DNA of 64,000 nucleotides from Euclidia mi (GCA_944739405.2 OX123186.2:88763034-88827033); one strand, 5' to 3'. Positions 1 through 10,705 are shown, counted from the first letter of the stretch. Numbers and translations are program-made. The notes: generated by a model not told the origin, from the sequence alone.

Positions 1-1098
1 GAATGAGTTAAATCTAGTTGAAAACGTTAGATAAAATATAGTATTTTATACCTTCTGTCACATTTGATCAGAAATAACAGGGATACGATTTGTCCTAACG
101 TAGGTATTTAAAAATAAGTTATTTGGATATGTAGCCATGTTGCCAATGTACTGTGACTATGGCCCGCTGCTACGCAGCTCTAATTCAGACCTGCGTAGCA
201 GCGTATATATGTATTTGATGTGTGATTCTGTCGTGATAATAGGGAAGTTACCGGCAAGTGAAATAAATTATACAAGTATTTTTATCTAGTGAAACATGTC
301 AAATTAATAGTAGTTTCATTCATAAATTAATGTTAAAACTTTATTTAACATTGTTTATCGTCAATTTATTGTTAATAAGTATTCTACTTGTCAGCAAAAC
401 ACTATGACGTACCCTACGTCATATTTCATACAAAACCTTTGGCAAAGGCAGAGAGTTTACATAATATATATATATAGTCTAAGGGCAAAGGTCGTTTTAG
501 ACATTTCATTAAAAGTGCTTGATTTGACTAGTTGGAAACAACCCTATTATAGTACTACTGTTTTAAATAAGAAAAAGATGTTGTATTCACTTGATGTTAT
601 GAACTATGACGCTGATGTCTGAAGAGTTTATTAATTATGCCCGAAATATGTTGTTCGAAACATGTTGTGATGTAAATTCTTAAAGAGAAATAAATACGTA
701 CAAAAAACTTCAATTGAAACTTGTTTCTAAATCTCAACATAACGGCACTTAAAATAATTATGAACATTTTTGTAGACACTGTACTTGTTCAATTTGAACT
801 CGATGATTCTGTATTTGTCAAGCCACCTGCGACACAGGATTTACCTATACCGGGCGTAGTCTTTCAAGACAAAAGCGACATTTTAAAGTTGTTTCTATTG
901 CTACCGATGAGATCTTGAACGTTGCCCTGTCCCGCACGAATCCATTTGATACTAACCATCAAACTATTAACATTTAGGGAAGAAAGCTTTTGCACTTATA
1001 ATCTTGCTTACTGCTCATATGTGTGTTTTATTATCGGTAGTCATTCTTTCTCATTAACAGCAATATTTCTTAAATATTTTTTTACATGGATGTTGCAG
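1..1098. other. Non-coding spacer upstream of exon A, unit 1
   Basis: AT-rich sequence. Bases 1-87 precede the duplicated block. The rest is the intron or intergenic lead-in to exon A, repeated in units 2-4. I see no exon here. A 65-codon ORF at 721-918 is broken by a deletion in the other units, so it is not supported as coding. The pyrimidine tract and acceptor of exon A end at 1098. Confidence 0.6.
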
Positions 1099-1286
1099 CT
1101 CAGTTTATTAAAACTCAAAAAGGCACGACCATGCTTCTATACAAAGGATTGCGTTACTCGAGGAACTATCAGAATGGCGACAGAATATCTTGGAAGTGCA
1201 ACAAACCTGGATGTATCGCAAGAATCAATAGCATTTACAATGAAATTATTTTGGTAAACAACAACCACAATCATTCTGGTTATTGA
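1099..1286 (+). CDS. mod(mdg4): FLYWCH terminal exon, type A, unit 1
   Basis: The exon starts after TGTTGCAG (AG at 1097-1098). An earlier AG at 1060 would hit an in-frame stop at 1071-1073, so 1098 is chosen. Two bases (ct) finish a split codon, then 61 codons and TGA. Finger: Phe of QFIK, LLYKGLRY, then ISW-K-C, with C-x4-C, the shortest Cys spacing in the array, and a final HNH two residues before the end (SGY). It differs from types A in units 2-4 at G-T-T, NKPGC and NSIY. AATAAA at 1292-1297 lies just after the stop and is a likely poly(A) signal. Confidence 0.85.
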
Positions 1287-2973
1287 GATAAAATAAATAA
1301 TTAGTGTATTTTTGTAACGTTTATATATTGTGTGTAAACCAAAAAAAGATCCGAAGTAAACACACGCGCTCATAGCTCTTATAAAACAAGGCAGATGATA
1401 CACCGTGAATAACAAGTGAAGTATTTTTTTACTAATATATATGCATAGTCAATGCCAAAGTCATATCATTTATAGGTACGTATTACAAACACTTAAACAA
1501 AGTCATACTTAAAAAAAATTAAACTATGTAGATAAGGCCGGTGTTTCCGACCTGACTGCCCTGAGAAGAAATCAAACAAACTCAGAGGTCATAGTCTCTT
1601 TAAAAGTCCAGACAAAAGAATAATGAAAATAATTAATAAAATTTAATAAAATATTTAATAAAATATAAATATGTAAGTACAATGTGAGACGACTATACGC
1701 TACAATATAGTAGACTTTATCCTTTGACAGAATTGTCGGAAGCATAAGTAAACGGAGTAACGGCCAATAGCAAGATGGGCCGACGATAGGTATCACTGCG
1801 ATCGTGGGCCTGGACTAGACTCCTTTTCCTAGTTAGCTGCCCATGTTCAGCAGTGGACATAGTCGGGCTGTGGATGATGATGAAGTGAATGTGTTGCCCT
1901 GTTGACATGTGTGTTTACAAGCGTCTTCCTTTTTGGCGTCACTTGCAATATATATATTTTTTACTTGATCTCAGCGTTTAAAATGTAAAAGTACGTATGT
2001 ATTCGTAACGTGTTTAATGAAAGAAATGCTTTACCCAGATTTGTATTTTCTTAATAAATTTATGAGACATTCCGATCTTAAGAATGCCTTGTATTAATAA
2101 GTGATTTGTGTTATAAAATGTAGTTATTACTGAAGTGCCCTTGTATCGGCACTTATAGTGTAACATGTGTGTATTATGTGAACTGATCTCGTATTTATAA
2201 CGTAAGGATGCGGTGTAGGTTTAAAAAATGTATTACATAAAAATGGTATAATTAGGTGCCTACCTAATGCTAATGAAATAATGTGCCAAATATTTCCTAC
2301 TTTTATTTCAAACTCGACGGCACCCGTGTTTCAGCCCGCGTGAATTACGTACCCCTTACTCAGGAATCACCCTATCTATTGGTAAAAGCGTACAGAAAGC
2401 TATACGGTACTTTTTGCGGTAACCGCACCGCATTCATACAGACATACAGGAGGAAAATGGGCCTTTATTTTATAATTAGCCTTTTATTATTTTGAGCATT
2501 TGGTTCGAAAAGTTTGCAACATTGTACAGGTACTTTTATTTCTGTGATTCAAAAGGTAATGTCCTCTGTGTCCATTGTTCAATTTTTGAATGTCGTAACT
2601 TAGTGTTTATTTTTTAATTCATTATTAGGTACACCAAGCTTACGCTGGATAGGTTACCATTGAATCAACTCTGGTTCCTTACTTACTTAATATACGCATT
2701 ACGCACGCAATAATTATATTTAGCCATTTTAAAATAATGGGTAGGTAAGTATAATTTACGTTGCCACAAACCACGTTTCAAAGTCTAAATATTTAGTGTT
2801 ATAGCAACTTTATAGAGAGACATTGTAAATTTGCTTTGCCGCACGCCCAATTCCTTGGCTTGCTTAAATCTAGCACCCATCAGTAAAAACATTACATAAC
2901 AGTAATTTCAAGTTTGATTTGACACAAATAAACTGGGCAATATGTTAGTCTAGTGTTTCTAATATTGTTTCAG
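1287..2973. repeat. Spacer A-B, unit 1, with RTE-like tail fragment
   Basis: No exon seen. Bases about 1757-1884 resemble the 3' tail of RTE-type LINEs (CAGCAGTGGACAT...GATGATGATGAA). The remainder is AT-rich spacer repeated in units 2-4, ending in the acceptor of exon B. A possible AG|GTACACC near 2630 leads to a stop after about ten codons and is not called. Confidence 0.5.
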
Positions 2974-3176
2974 AGTTTGTGCCTACATTCACTCTGTCAA
3001 GCTATGGCAATAGAGTATTGTTGTATGGTGAGAATCGTTACAGGCGGGCGACCAGCAACAGTAACAACACTTTCAAAACTAGATGGATCTGCATAAAGGA
3101 TTATGCGGGGTGTCGAGCGTCCGTTACTACTATAGACGACGTTTTTGTTAAGTTTTTTGGTGAACATCATCATTAA
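2974..3176 (+). CDS. mod(mdg4): FLYWCH terminal exon, type B, unit 1
   Basis: The acceptor is TTGTTTCAG (AG 2972-2973). Bases ag close the split codon, followed by 66 residues and TAA. The finger has F of PTFTLSSYGNRVLL, YRR, TRWIC and C-x6-C, then ends EHHH, so H-x-H is present. Units 2 and 3 share the EHHH ending, while unit 4 has EHNH. Residue 56 region reads DDVFV here and DDVIV in the other copies. There is no donor site and no AATAAA within 60 bp. Confidence 0.87.
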
Positions 3177-4485
3177 AGAGTATTTATTTAATATTAGTAT
3201 TAATTATCGCCTCTTTTGCACTAGTACTTTATTTAGTTAGGGTCGGCGCAGTATGTCCGTAGCTTCTCTTCTCTTCATCTCTGACGCCCGTAATCCGATC
3301 ACTTACTCCTTTCTCTTTCATATCCATCCTCACGCAATCGATTCATCTATTCATTGGCCTCTCTCTCCATTTTTGTCCATCTACCTTTATATTAATATGA
3401 GGGAGAAAAAGTACATCTTGAAATTACCATACATATGCCAAGTACGGTTTTATTATAATTGACTAGATAATCAAGTAACATCGAAATATCTACGCAATTG
3501 CCACGTTAATAACGTTTAAAAAATTGGTTGCCTGTAAAGTCGGTATACGGGCGAAAGTTTTACGTGACAACGACTTTGAGTGGTAAAATAATTTTAATGT
3601 GAATATTCATTCGTATAGTAGGAAGAAGGATGAAAGACGCGTGCCTTTCACTTTTTATGTCTGTCTCTCTCGCTCTTAGGCGGGACGCGTGCCTCTCACT
3701 CGCTCTCATTGTGAGCGCATAACGTGAGCGGAGCGTAACGCAGTTTCTTGAAGTGTCACCCGGCAAACCAATTTATAAGACGTTGTCACGTCAAAAAGCA
3801 GTATTATATTAATTTATTTTGTATACAATGTTGTTATATAAATGCGGTAAAATTGATCTCAGTAGTTTGATTTCAACTCTCATAGAAACATTTTCATGTA
3901 GCATGTATACACAGACACATAGAAACAATAAATTTGCGCATATTTTCTGAACGGCATAATGTCAGTTCTTTGTCAGATAAGCTCAGACAAGTTACGTTGT
4001 TCGTCTACTCCTCGACACGCTCCCTAAACTATTCACAGAAACTGTACGATATTAACGAACGTCCAAAACGGTATGTTAAAGATGCAACCAAGATGTCACG
4101 TACTGTTCATTAATTTGACATGATCAGTTCAGTTTCAGATCAGTATAAAGGTATTTGTGGTTGGTATTTTTGATAAACACATCGGTATTTCCATGCTAGA
4201 CGGAGGTAACCCTATCGGTCCTGGTTTTTTGCTCAGGACAAAAATCGTGAGGCTACGTTGCGTCGGAGGCCTTCGGGCGGTCTATATCTAAGTGTCAACA
4301 GCAGAGTTAGCCAAAGGCTTACATAAAACGAAGAATAAATCTTAATAATATGGACGTAATCGAAAGTTACTGTCTGTTAAATTATTTAGATGCAAAGAAA
4401 AATGCCAAACATTCTTGACAAATTTTTCTTATAGGAGTATTTTTGAAAATCATGTCTGGTCCTTATGTAATTTTTTGTTTTACAG
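3177..4485. other. Spacer B-C, unit 1
   Basis: No exon seen. It contains the unit-1-specific MITE listed separately, a stretch near 3253-3350 rich in TCTCTTCATCTC-like pyrimidines shared by all units, and the long AT-rich lead-in to exon C. Confidence 0.5.
3519..3797. mobile_element. MITE-like insertion specific to unit 1
   Basis: Absent from the matching place in units 2-4, where ACGTTTAAAAAGCAG or a close variant is uninterrupted. Here that site is split by about 280 bp. Near the ends are inverted motifs ATTGGTTGCC and GGCAAACCAAT. The body includes GTGACAACGACTTTGAG and GCGTAACG. Boundaries are uncertain by several bases because both flanks are A-rich. Confidence 0.6.
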
Positions 4486-4685
4486 ATAATATAATACCAC
4501 GATTCGTTCTATCGTCCCATGGGAATAGAGTGTTAGTTTACGGATCGTATAGTTTCAGACGCGAGAAAATGACTGGCGACAGAATTCGCTGGATTTGTTC
4601 TAATGTGTACTACACTAAGTGCCGGGCCTCACTTACTACTATAGATGATGTCATTGTTAGGACGTTTGGTGCTCACAATCACTAG
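4486..4685 (+). CDS. mod(mdg4): FLYWCH terminal exon, type C, unit 1
   Basis: The acceptor is TTTTACAG (AG 4484-4485). Bases at complete the split codon, most likely to Asp. 65 residues and TAG follow. Core features are PRFVLSSHGNRVLV, YSFRR, IRWIC, C-x7-C and a normal HNH end. This is the only type C copy that keeps both the continuous reading frame and the final His: units 2 and 3 end HNQ, and unit 4 is split by a LINE. Confidence 0.87.
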
Positions 4686-4857
4686 TCAAATATTTAATTT
4701 TGTTACAAATAATATTATTTCTTATAAGTTAAACAGATTTTTTCTGAAAGTATTACTGGTTTGGGAATTACCATGATATGGAGATTTAATGTCTGCAGTA
4801 TTCTATGTATTAATACCTTTGGATTCTGTTGCAGGCAAATCTGAAGCTTGCTCCTTA

Positions 4858-4981
4858 ATTAGATATAAAGCCTGGTCGAGTACTTTTATAATATATAGGA
4901 CAACATGTGGCCACGAGCTCATTGTGTGCCATAGGAGAGGCCTATGACCAATATTGGACTGATACAGGCTGATGATGATGT
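4858..4981 (+). repeat. RTE-type LINE 3' tail fragment
   Basis: AAAGCCTGGTCGAGTAC...GAGGCCTATGACC...CTGATGATGATG is the usual end of lepidopteran RTE-like LINE copies. Matching fragments lie at about 10161-10284, 17517-17640 and 29331-29452. They predate the block duplication because all four units share them. Confidence 0.55.
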
Positions 4982-5057
4982 GGCCACAATATTTCGGTGT
5001 CTAACCTTTTCAACAAATACGACTAATTTGTTTATAGTCATTTGAACTTAATTTTAG

Positions 5058-5278
5058 GTTCAGAATCAGATGCGTCTCTTCAGTCAGAAGAATATTATTT
5101 TGCAACAAGTCAGAGAGGAAACCCCGTTCTAGTAGTGTCAAGTTATCGTTTTAAACTAATGAAGACCAATGGTAATAAGAAATGATGGATTTGTATCAAG
5201 ACTAGGGATCGTTGTAACTCTTTTGTTGTAACCGAGGATGAAAATATTATCAAAATGCACGTTTGTCATACACATTGA
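5058..5278 (+). pseudogene. mod(mdg4): FLYWCH terminal exon, type D, unit 1, nonsense-mutated
   Basis: The acceptor is CTTAATTTTAG (AG 5056-5057). Frame and phase match the other exons. In-frame TGA at 5183-5185 replaces the CGA (Arg) that precedes the conserved Trp in units 2, 3 and 4, cutting the finger before W-x-C. Downstream the frame stays open to the normal VCHTH end and TGA at 5276-5278. The upstream half includes FATSQRGNPVLVV and YRF. The CpG-type C-to-T change suggests a recent loss. An assembly or polymorphic base is possible. Confidence 0.75.
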
Positions 5279-5739
5279 TTCAAGAATTTGTTCTAAAAAT
5301 ACTGTTGTCAATTTTATTTTTTTAATATTTTATTCCGATAGAATCAATTATTGTGGTTGTAATTGTGGAGATTTAGAATCGTTGACTGAATATTATAATA
5401 AGTTTGAAAAAGGCAATAATGTTGCGGTTGTTAAATGACTTCAAATTTTATACTATTCAAATGTAAAATTTGTGTGTAAACAATTGTATAATTGCCGTGC
5501 ATATAGCAATGTGTCTACATTGCTTTCGGTGCAAGTAGTTACGTCTAGTAAGTAATACCTACTTACTGTAAGAGTGTTGTGAAAATGTGATTTGTTTGAC
5601 TAAATAAATTTATTTTGTTGTTTTACTTGGTTATTTCTAACATTTAATTTAGGTAGTTTAGGAAGATTCTTACTATATTTTTAGTGTTGTATCCCTTTTA
5701 AAAGATTTTTATATTGAGTTATTAACGTTTTATTTTCAG
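5279..5739. other. Spacer D-E, unit 1
   Basis: AT-rich spacer with no exon seen. The site near 5442-5450 (TTCAAATTTTATAC) is where the LINE of units 2 and 3 is inserted. The region ends in the strong acceptor TTTTATTTTCAG of exon E. Confidence 0.5.
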
Positions 5740-5819
5740 GTACAAGTTCCCTAACATACGGCATGACTAAGTTCGGTAATCCGATCATCTCTTGGGGCAA
5801 TTTGTGCCGGCGTACTTAG
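5740..5819 (+). pseudogene. mod(mdg4): Truncated FLYWCH exon, type E, at unit 1/2 junction
   Basis: The acceptor (AG 5738-5739) and the first ~20 codons match full exon E at 31155 (ITYGMTKFGNPIISWG in that copy, LTYGM here). At 5799/5800 the sequence switches to the start of the next unit. The frame then adds NLCRRT and stops at TAG 5817-5819. No Cys-Cys-His-His remains. The splice site is intact, so a short tail of about 26 residues could still be spliced on. Confidence 0.8.
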
Positions 5820-6368
5820 AAATAAGTTACTTGTATGTGTAGTGATTTTACACTATGGCCCGCTGTGCAGGTCCGAATTGATATATTTGATATGTGATTC
5901 TGTCGTGATGATTATAGTATTACTATTGTTAAATAAGAAAAAGATGTTGTTTCCACTTAATGCTATGAACTATGACGCTGATGTCCGAAGAGTTTTTTAA
6001 TTACGCCCGAAATATGTGGTCTGAAACATGTTGTGATGTAAATTCTTAAAGAGAAATAAATACGTAAAAAATCTTCAATTGAAAACCGTTTCTAAATCTC
6101 ATCATAATAGCACTTAAAATAATTATGAACAATTGTTGTAGATACTACCTATACCTGAAGTTGTAATTCAAGACTAAAGCGACATTTATGTTTCTATTGC
6201 TACCGATGAGATCTTATACGTTGCCCTGTTCCGCACATTTAGGGAAGAAAGTTTTTGCACTTATTATCTTGCTTACTGCTCATATTTGTGCTTATTATCG
6301 ATAGTTATTCTTTCTCATTAACAGCAAAACGAACATATTTCTTAAATATTTTTACATGGATGTTGCAG
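5800..6368. other. Spacer upstream of exon A, unit 2
   Basis: Block lead-in with no exon. The place where units 3 and 4 carry a 321-bp MITE is empty here (CTTCAATTGAAAACC near 6075). Variants at 5963, 5984 and 6143 distinguish it from units 3 and 4. Confidence 0.6.
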
Positions 6369-6556
6369 CTCAGTTTATTAAAACTCAAAAAGGCTCGACC
6401 ATGCTTCTATACAAAGGATTGCGTTACTCGAGGAACTATCAGAATGGCGACAGAATATCTTGGAAGTGCAACAAACATGGATGTATCGCAAGAATCATCA
6501 CCATTTACAATGAAATTATTTTGGTGAACAACAACCACAATCATTCTGGTTATTGA
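6369..6556 (+). CDS. mod(mdg4): FLYWCH terminal exon, type A, unit 2
   Basis: The acceptor is TGTTGCAG (AG 6367-6368). Phase 1, 61 codons, TGA. It reads KGSTMLLY, ISWKCNKHGC (C-x4-C), ARIITIYNEI, HNHSGY. The protein appears identical to the unit 3 and unit 4 copies and differs from unit 1 at several residues. The sequence just after the stop has AAATAAATAA, a likely poly(A) signal. Ligands are complete, so the exon should be functional. Confidence 0.87.
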
Positions 6557-8327
6557 GATAAAATAAATAATTAGTGTATTTTCGTAACGTTTATATATTG
6601 TGTGTGGACCGAAAAAGATCCGAATAAACACACGCTCGCATAGCTCTTATATAACAAGGCAGATGATACACCGTGAATAAAAAGTGAAGTATTATTTTAC
6701 TACCTATATGCATAGTCAAAGTCAAAGTGAAATGATTTATAGGTTCATTACAAACACTTAAACAAAGTGATACTTTATAAAAAATAAACTAGATGAGGCC
6801 GGTTTTTCCGACCTGACTGCCCTGAGAAGAAATATCCAAAACATACTCAAAGGTCATAGTCTCTTTAAAAGTCCACACACAATAATAATAAAAATATATG
6901 TATACATATATTCAATAAAATATAAATATATAAGTACAATGTGAGACGACTATACGCTAAGATATAGTAGGCTTTATCCTTTGATAGAATTGCCGCAAGC
7001 ATAAGGGTTTACTTATGCTTGCGTAACGGCCAATGATGGGGAAAAGAAGTGTGCCTTAGCAAGATGGGCCGACGACATCACTGCGATCGTGGGCCTGAAC
7101 TAGACTCCTTTTCCTAGTTAGCTGCCCATGTTCAGCAGTAGACATAGTCAGGCTGTGGCTGATGATGAAATTAATGTGTTGCCCTGTTTAAAATGTGAAA
7201 GTACGTATGTATTCGTAAAGTGTTTAATAAAAGAAATGCTTTACCAAGATTTGTATTTTCTTAATCAATTTATGAGACATTCCAATCTTAAGGATGCCTT
7301 GTATTTATAAGTGATTGGTGTAATAAAATGTAGTTTTTACTGAAGTGCCCTTGTAGCGATACTTATAGTGTAACATGTGTGTATTATGTGAACTGATTTC
7401 GTATTTATAACGTAAGAATGCGGTGTAGGTTTAAAAAATGTATTACATAAATGTGGTGTAATTAGGTAGGTAGGTAGGTATATTGCTAATGCTAATGAAA
7501 TAATGTGCCAAATATTTCCTACTTTTATTTAAAACTCGACGTCACCCGTGTTTCAGCCCGCGTGAATTACGTACCCCTGACTCAGGAATCACCCTATGTA
7601 TTGGTAAAAGCGTACAAAAATCTATTCGGTACTTTTTGCGTAACCGCATTCATACAGACATACATACATACATAACGTCACGCCTTTTATCCCCGAAGGG
7701 GTAGGCAGAGGTGTATTTCTACACCCACTTTTCGCCAGATATACTTTAGTCCCACGTAATAAGGGATACAGACATACAGGAGAAAAATGGGACTTTATTT
7801 TATAATACTATGTTTACTTAGGTAATGTGATCTGCTTTGAGCATTTGGTTCGTAAAGTTACTAGCAACATTCTACAGGTACTTGTTTATTTCTGTAATTC
7901 AAAAGGTAATGTCCTCTGTGTCCATTGTTACATTTTTGTATGTCGTAACTAACATTCATTTTTAATTCATTATTAGGTACACCAAGCTTACGCTGATATT
8001 AATTAAGATAGATTACCATTGAATCAACTCTGGTTCCTTACTTTCTTAATATACGCATTACGCACGCAATAATTATCTCTAGCCCTTTTAAAATAATGGG
8101 TAAGTATAATTTACGTTGTCACAAACCACGTTTCAAAGTCTAAATATTTAGTGTTATAGCAACTTTATAGAGAGATATTGTAAATTTGCCTTTCCGCACG
8201 CCCAGTTCCTTGGCTTGCTTAAATCTAGCACCCATGAGTAAAACATTACATAACAGTAATTTCAAGTTTGATTTGACACAAATAAACTGGGCAATATGTT
8301 AGACTAGTGTTTCTAATATTGTTTCAG
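6557..8327. other. Spacer A-B, unit 2, with SINE-tail insertion
   Basis: No exon seen. Holds an RTE-like tail remnant (near 7040-7170), a TAGG microsatellite near 7466-7481 and, at about 7655-7775, an insert absent from units 1 and 4. The insert contains TCACGCC, CCCCGAAGGGGTAGGCAGAG and TTTCGCC-like motifs that match SINE 3' tails elsewhere in the window. Confidence 0.55.
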
Positions 8328-8530
8328 GGCTTGTGCCTACATTCACCCTGTCAAACTATGGCAATAGAGTATTGTTGTATGGTGAGAATCGTTACAGGCG
8401 GGCGACCAGCAACAGTAACAACACTTTCAAAACTAGATGGATCTGCATAAAGGATTATGCGGGGTGTCGAGCGTCCGTTACTACTATAGACGACGTTATT
8501 GTTAAGTTTTTTGGTGAACATCATCATTAA
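8328..8530 (+). CDS. mod(mdg4): FLYWCH terminal exon, type B, unit 2
   Basis: The acceptor is TTGTTTCAG (AG 8326-8327). Split codon closes with gg (Gly), then LVPTFTLSNYGNRVLLY. The finger has TRWIC, C-x6-C and EHHH before TAA. It differs from unit 1 by Ser to Asn (SNYG) and by Val-Ile in DDVIV. All metal ligands are present. The protein is identical to that of unit 3. Confidence 0.87.
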
Positions 8531-9587
8531 AGAGTATTTATTTAATATTAGTATTAATTATCACCTCTTTTGCACTAGTCCTTTATTTAATTAGGGTCGG
8601 CGCAGTATGTCCGTAGCTTCTCTTCTCTTCATCTCTGACGCCCGTAATCCGATCACTTACTCCTTTCATATTCATCCTCACGCAATCCAGTCATCTATTC
8701 CTTGGCCTCGCTCTCCATTTTTGTCCTTCTAACTTCATATTAATATTAAGGAGGGAGAAAAGTACATCTTGAAATTACAATACATATGCCAAGTACAGTT
8801 TTATTATAATTGACTACATAATCAAGTAACATCGAAATATCAACGCTATTGCCACGTTAATAACGTTTAAAAAGCAGTATTATATTTATTTATCTTGTCG
8901 TTCATAAGTAGTTCTTGTAAATAAATGCAGTAAAATTGATCTAAGTAGTTTGATTCCAACTTCCATACATTTTCATGTAGCATGTATACTCAGACACATA
9001 GAAAAATGAATAAATGAAAAAGAAATTTGCGCATATATTCTGAACGGCATAATGTCAGTACTTTGTCAGATAAGCTCAGATAAGTTACGTTGTTCATCTA
9101 CTCTTCGACACGCTCCCTAAACTATTCACAGAAACTGTACGACATTAACGAACGTCCAAAACGGTATGTTAAAGAATGCGACCATGATGTCACGTACTGT
9201 TCATTAATTTGACATGATCAGTTTGTATGTCGTACCAATATATGGTATAAAGGTATTTGTGGTTGGTATTTTTGATAAACACATCGGTATTTCCATGCTA
9301 GACGGAGGTAACCCTATCGGTCCTGGTTTTTTGCTCAGGACAAAAATCGTAAGGCTACGTTGCGTCGGAGGCCTTCGGGCGGTCTATACCTAAGTGTCAA
9401 CAGCAGAGTTAGCCAAAGGCTTACATAAAACGAAGAAGAAATCTTAATAATATGGACGTAATCGAAAGTTACTTTCTGTTAAATTATTTGGATGCAAAGA
9501 AAAATGCCAAACATTCTTGGCAAATTTTTCTTATACGAGTATTTTTGAAAATCATGTCTGGTCCTTATGTATTTTTTTGTTTTATAG
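8531..9587. other. Spacer B-C, unit 2
   Basis: AT-rich spacer repeated in all units. No exon, RNA gene or separate mobile element recognised. Confidence 0.5.
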
Positions 9588-9787
9588 ATAATATAATACC
9601 ACGATTCGTTCTATCGTCCCATGGGAATAGAGTGTTAGTTTACGGATCGTATAGTTTCAGACGCGAGAAAATGACTGGCGACAGAATTCGCTGGATTTGT
9701 TCTAATGTGTACTACACTAAGTGCCGGGCCTCACTTACTACTATAGATGATGTCATTGTTAGGACGTTTGGTGATCACAATCAATAG
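9588..9787 (+). CDS. mod(mdg4): FLYWCH terminal exon, type C, unit 2, final His replaced
   Basis: The acceptor is GTTTTATAG (AG 9586-9587), slightly weaker than the TACAG of units 1 and 4. The reading frame is complete (65 residues, TAG 9785-9787), with IRWIC and C-x7-C. The terminal motif reads DHNQ: CAA stands where unit 1 has CAC. The second His ligand is therefore lost. Either Gln, a nearby residue or three-ligand zinc binding is tolerated, or the finger no longer folds. Unit 3 carries the same change, so it predates the unit 2/3 duplication. Confidence 0.8.
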
Positions 9788-9954
9788 TCAAATATTTAAT
9801 TTTGTTACAAATAATATTATTTCTTATAAGTTAAACAGATTTTTTCTGAAAGTATTACTGGTTTGGGAATTACCATGATATGGAGATTTAAAGTCTGCAG
9901 TATTCTATGTATTAATGGATTCTGTTGCAGGCAAATCTGAAGCTTGCTCCTTAA

Positions 9955-10160
9955 TCTTAATATATAAAATCCTTGCGTTGCTGACTGACTGACAGACACG
10001 CTACAGTCGAAACTATTGGGCGCAGGAAGCTGAAATTTGGCATGTACGTTTCTTGGGGACCGTAGGGGTGCACTAAGAATGGATTTCCCGAAATTCCCAC
10101 GGGATCGGCCAAAACGGGTAAATTTAAAAAAATGCATGCGTAGCTGCTGGCGTCCTCTAG
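9955..10160 (+). mobile_element. Helitron-like non-autonomous element, copy 1
   Basis: 206 bp beginning TCTTAATATATAAAATCC and ending GGCGTCCTCTAG. Compared with the empty site in unit 1 (CTTAATTAG near 4854), it sits exactly between A and T, makes no target duplication, starts TC and ends CTAG, as Helitrons do. Internal GACTGACTGAC repeat. Identical-length copies lie at 17311-17516 and 53969-54174. Confidence 0.75.
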
Positions 10161-10318
10161 TTAGGTATAAAGCCTGGTCGAGTACTTTTATAATATATAG
10201 GACAACATGTAGCCACGAGCTCATTGTTTGTCATAGGAGAGGCCTATGACCAATATTGGACTGATACAGGCTGATGATGATGTGGCCACAATATTTCGGT
10301 GTCTAACCTTTTGTTCAG

Positions 10319-10533
10319 AATCAGATGCGTCTCTTCAGTCAGAAGAATATTATTTTGCAACAAGTCCGAGAGGAAACCCCGTTCTAGTAGTGTCAAGTTA
10401 TCGTTTTAAACGAATGAAGACTAATGGTAATAAGAAACGATGGATTTGTATCAAGACTAGGGAACGTTGTAACTCTTTTGTTGTAACCGAGGATGAAAAT
10501 ATAATCAAAATGCACGTTTGTCATACACATTGA
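10319..10533 (+). CDS. mod(mdg4): FLYWCH terminal exon, type D, unit 2, with displaced acceptor
   Basis: The exon body is intact: FATSPRGNPVLVV, YRF, KKRWIC, C-x6-C, VCHTH, TGA. Relative to units 1 and 4, about 48 bp covering the ancestral acceptor (CTTAATTTTAG) is deleted. CCTTTTGTTCAG remains, whose AG at 10317-10318 would splice in the same phase (G|AA TCA GAT), shortening the tail by two residues. The new site has a short pyrimidine run and sits close to RTE repeat sequence. Use of this acceptor is inferred. If it fails, the exon is dead. Confidence 0.65.
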
Positions 10534-10705
10534 TTCAAGAATTTGTTCTAAAATACTGTTGTCAATTTTATTTTTTTAATATTTTATTCCGATAGAATCA
10601 ATTATTGTGGTTGTAATTGAGGAGATTTAGAAGCGTTGACTGAATATTATAATAAGTTTGAAAAAGGCAATAATGTTGCGGTTGTTAAATGACTTCAAAT
10701 TCTAT
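10534..10705. other. Post-exon D sequence up to LINE insertion, unit 2
   Basis: Spacer. The first 16 codons of the long ORF that starts at 10658 lie in this host sequence, so that ATG does not belong to the LINE. Confidence 0.6.

Larger units (their letters stand above)
88..5799 (+). repeat. Tandem unit 1 of the A-B-C-D-E exon block
   Basis: Oldest-looking copy, about 5.7 kb. It starts where sequence homologous to the later unit starts appears (atttgt at 88, then AAATAAGTTA-like sequence) and ends inside exon E at 5799. It holds exons A (1099), B (2974), C (4486), D (5058, with a nonsense codon) and truncated E (5740). It lacks the LINE, Helitron-like and MITE insertions of later units but has its own insertion at about 3519-3797. 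Many single-base differences separate it from units 2-4. Confidence 0.85.

Noticed and set aside
721..918. 65-codon ORF with a protein-like composition before exon A
   Set aside because: The matching part of units 2-4 has lost most of it by deletion, and no splice signals or family are visible.
2283..2495. ORF in the A-B spacer, repeated in units 2-4
   Set aside because: The frame is not kept among the units (indels change length and end). It looks like spacer.
2630..2670. Acceptor-like ATTATTAG before GTACACCAAGC in each unit
   Set aside because: In phase 1 it reaches a stop after about ten codons and shows no FLYWCH residues.
4832..4950. CTGTTGCAG followed by an open frame with AWSSTFIIYRTTC and HELIVCHRR, superficially finger-like
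   Set aside because: The sequence is an RTE-type LINE tail and the Cys/His spacing does not fit FLYWCH.
9817..10224. 135-codon minus-strand ORF (also at 17173 and part at 53852)
   Set aside because: It is a reading of the Helitron-like element, seen only where that element is inserted.
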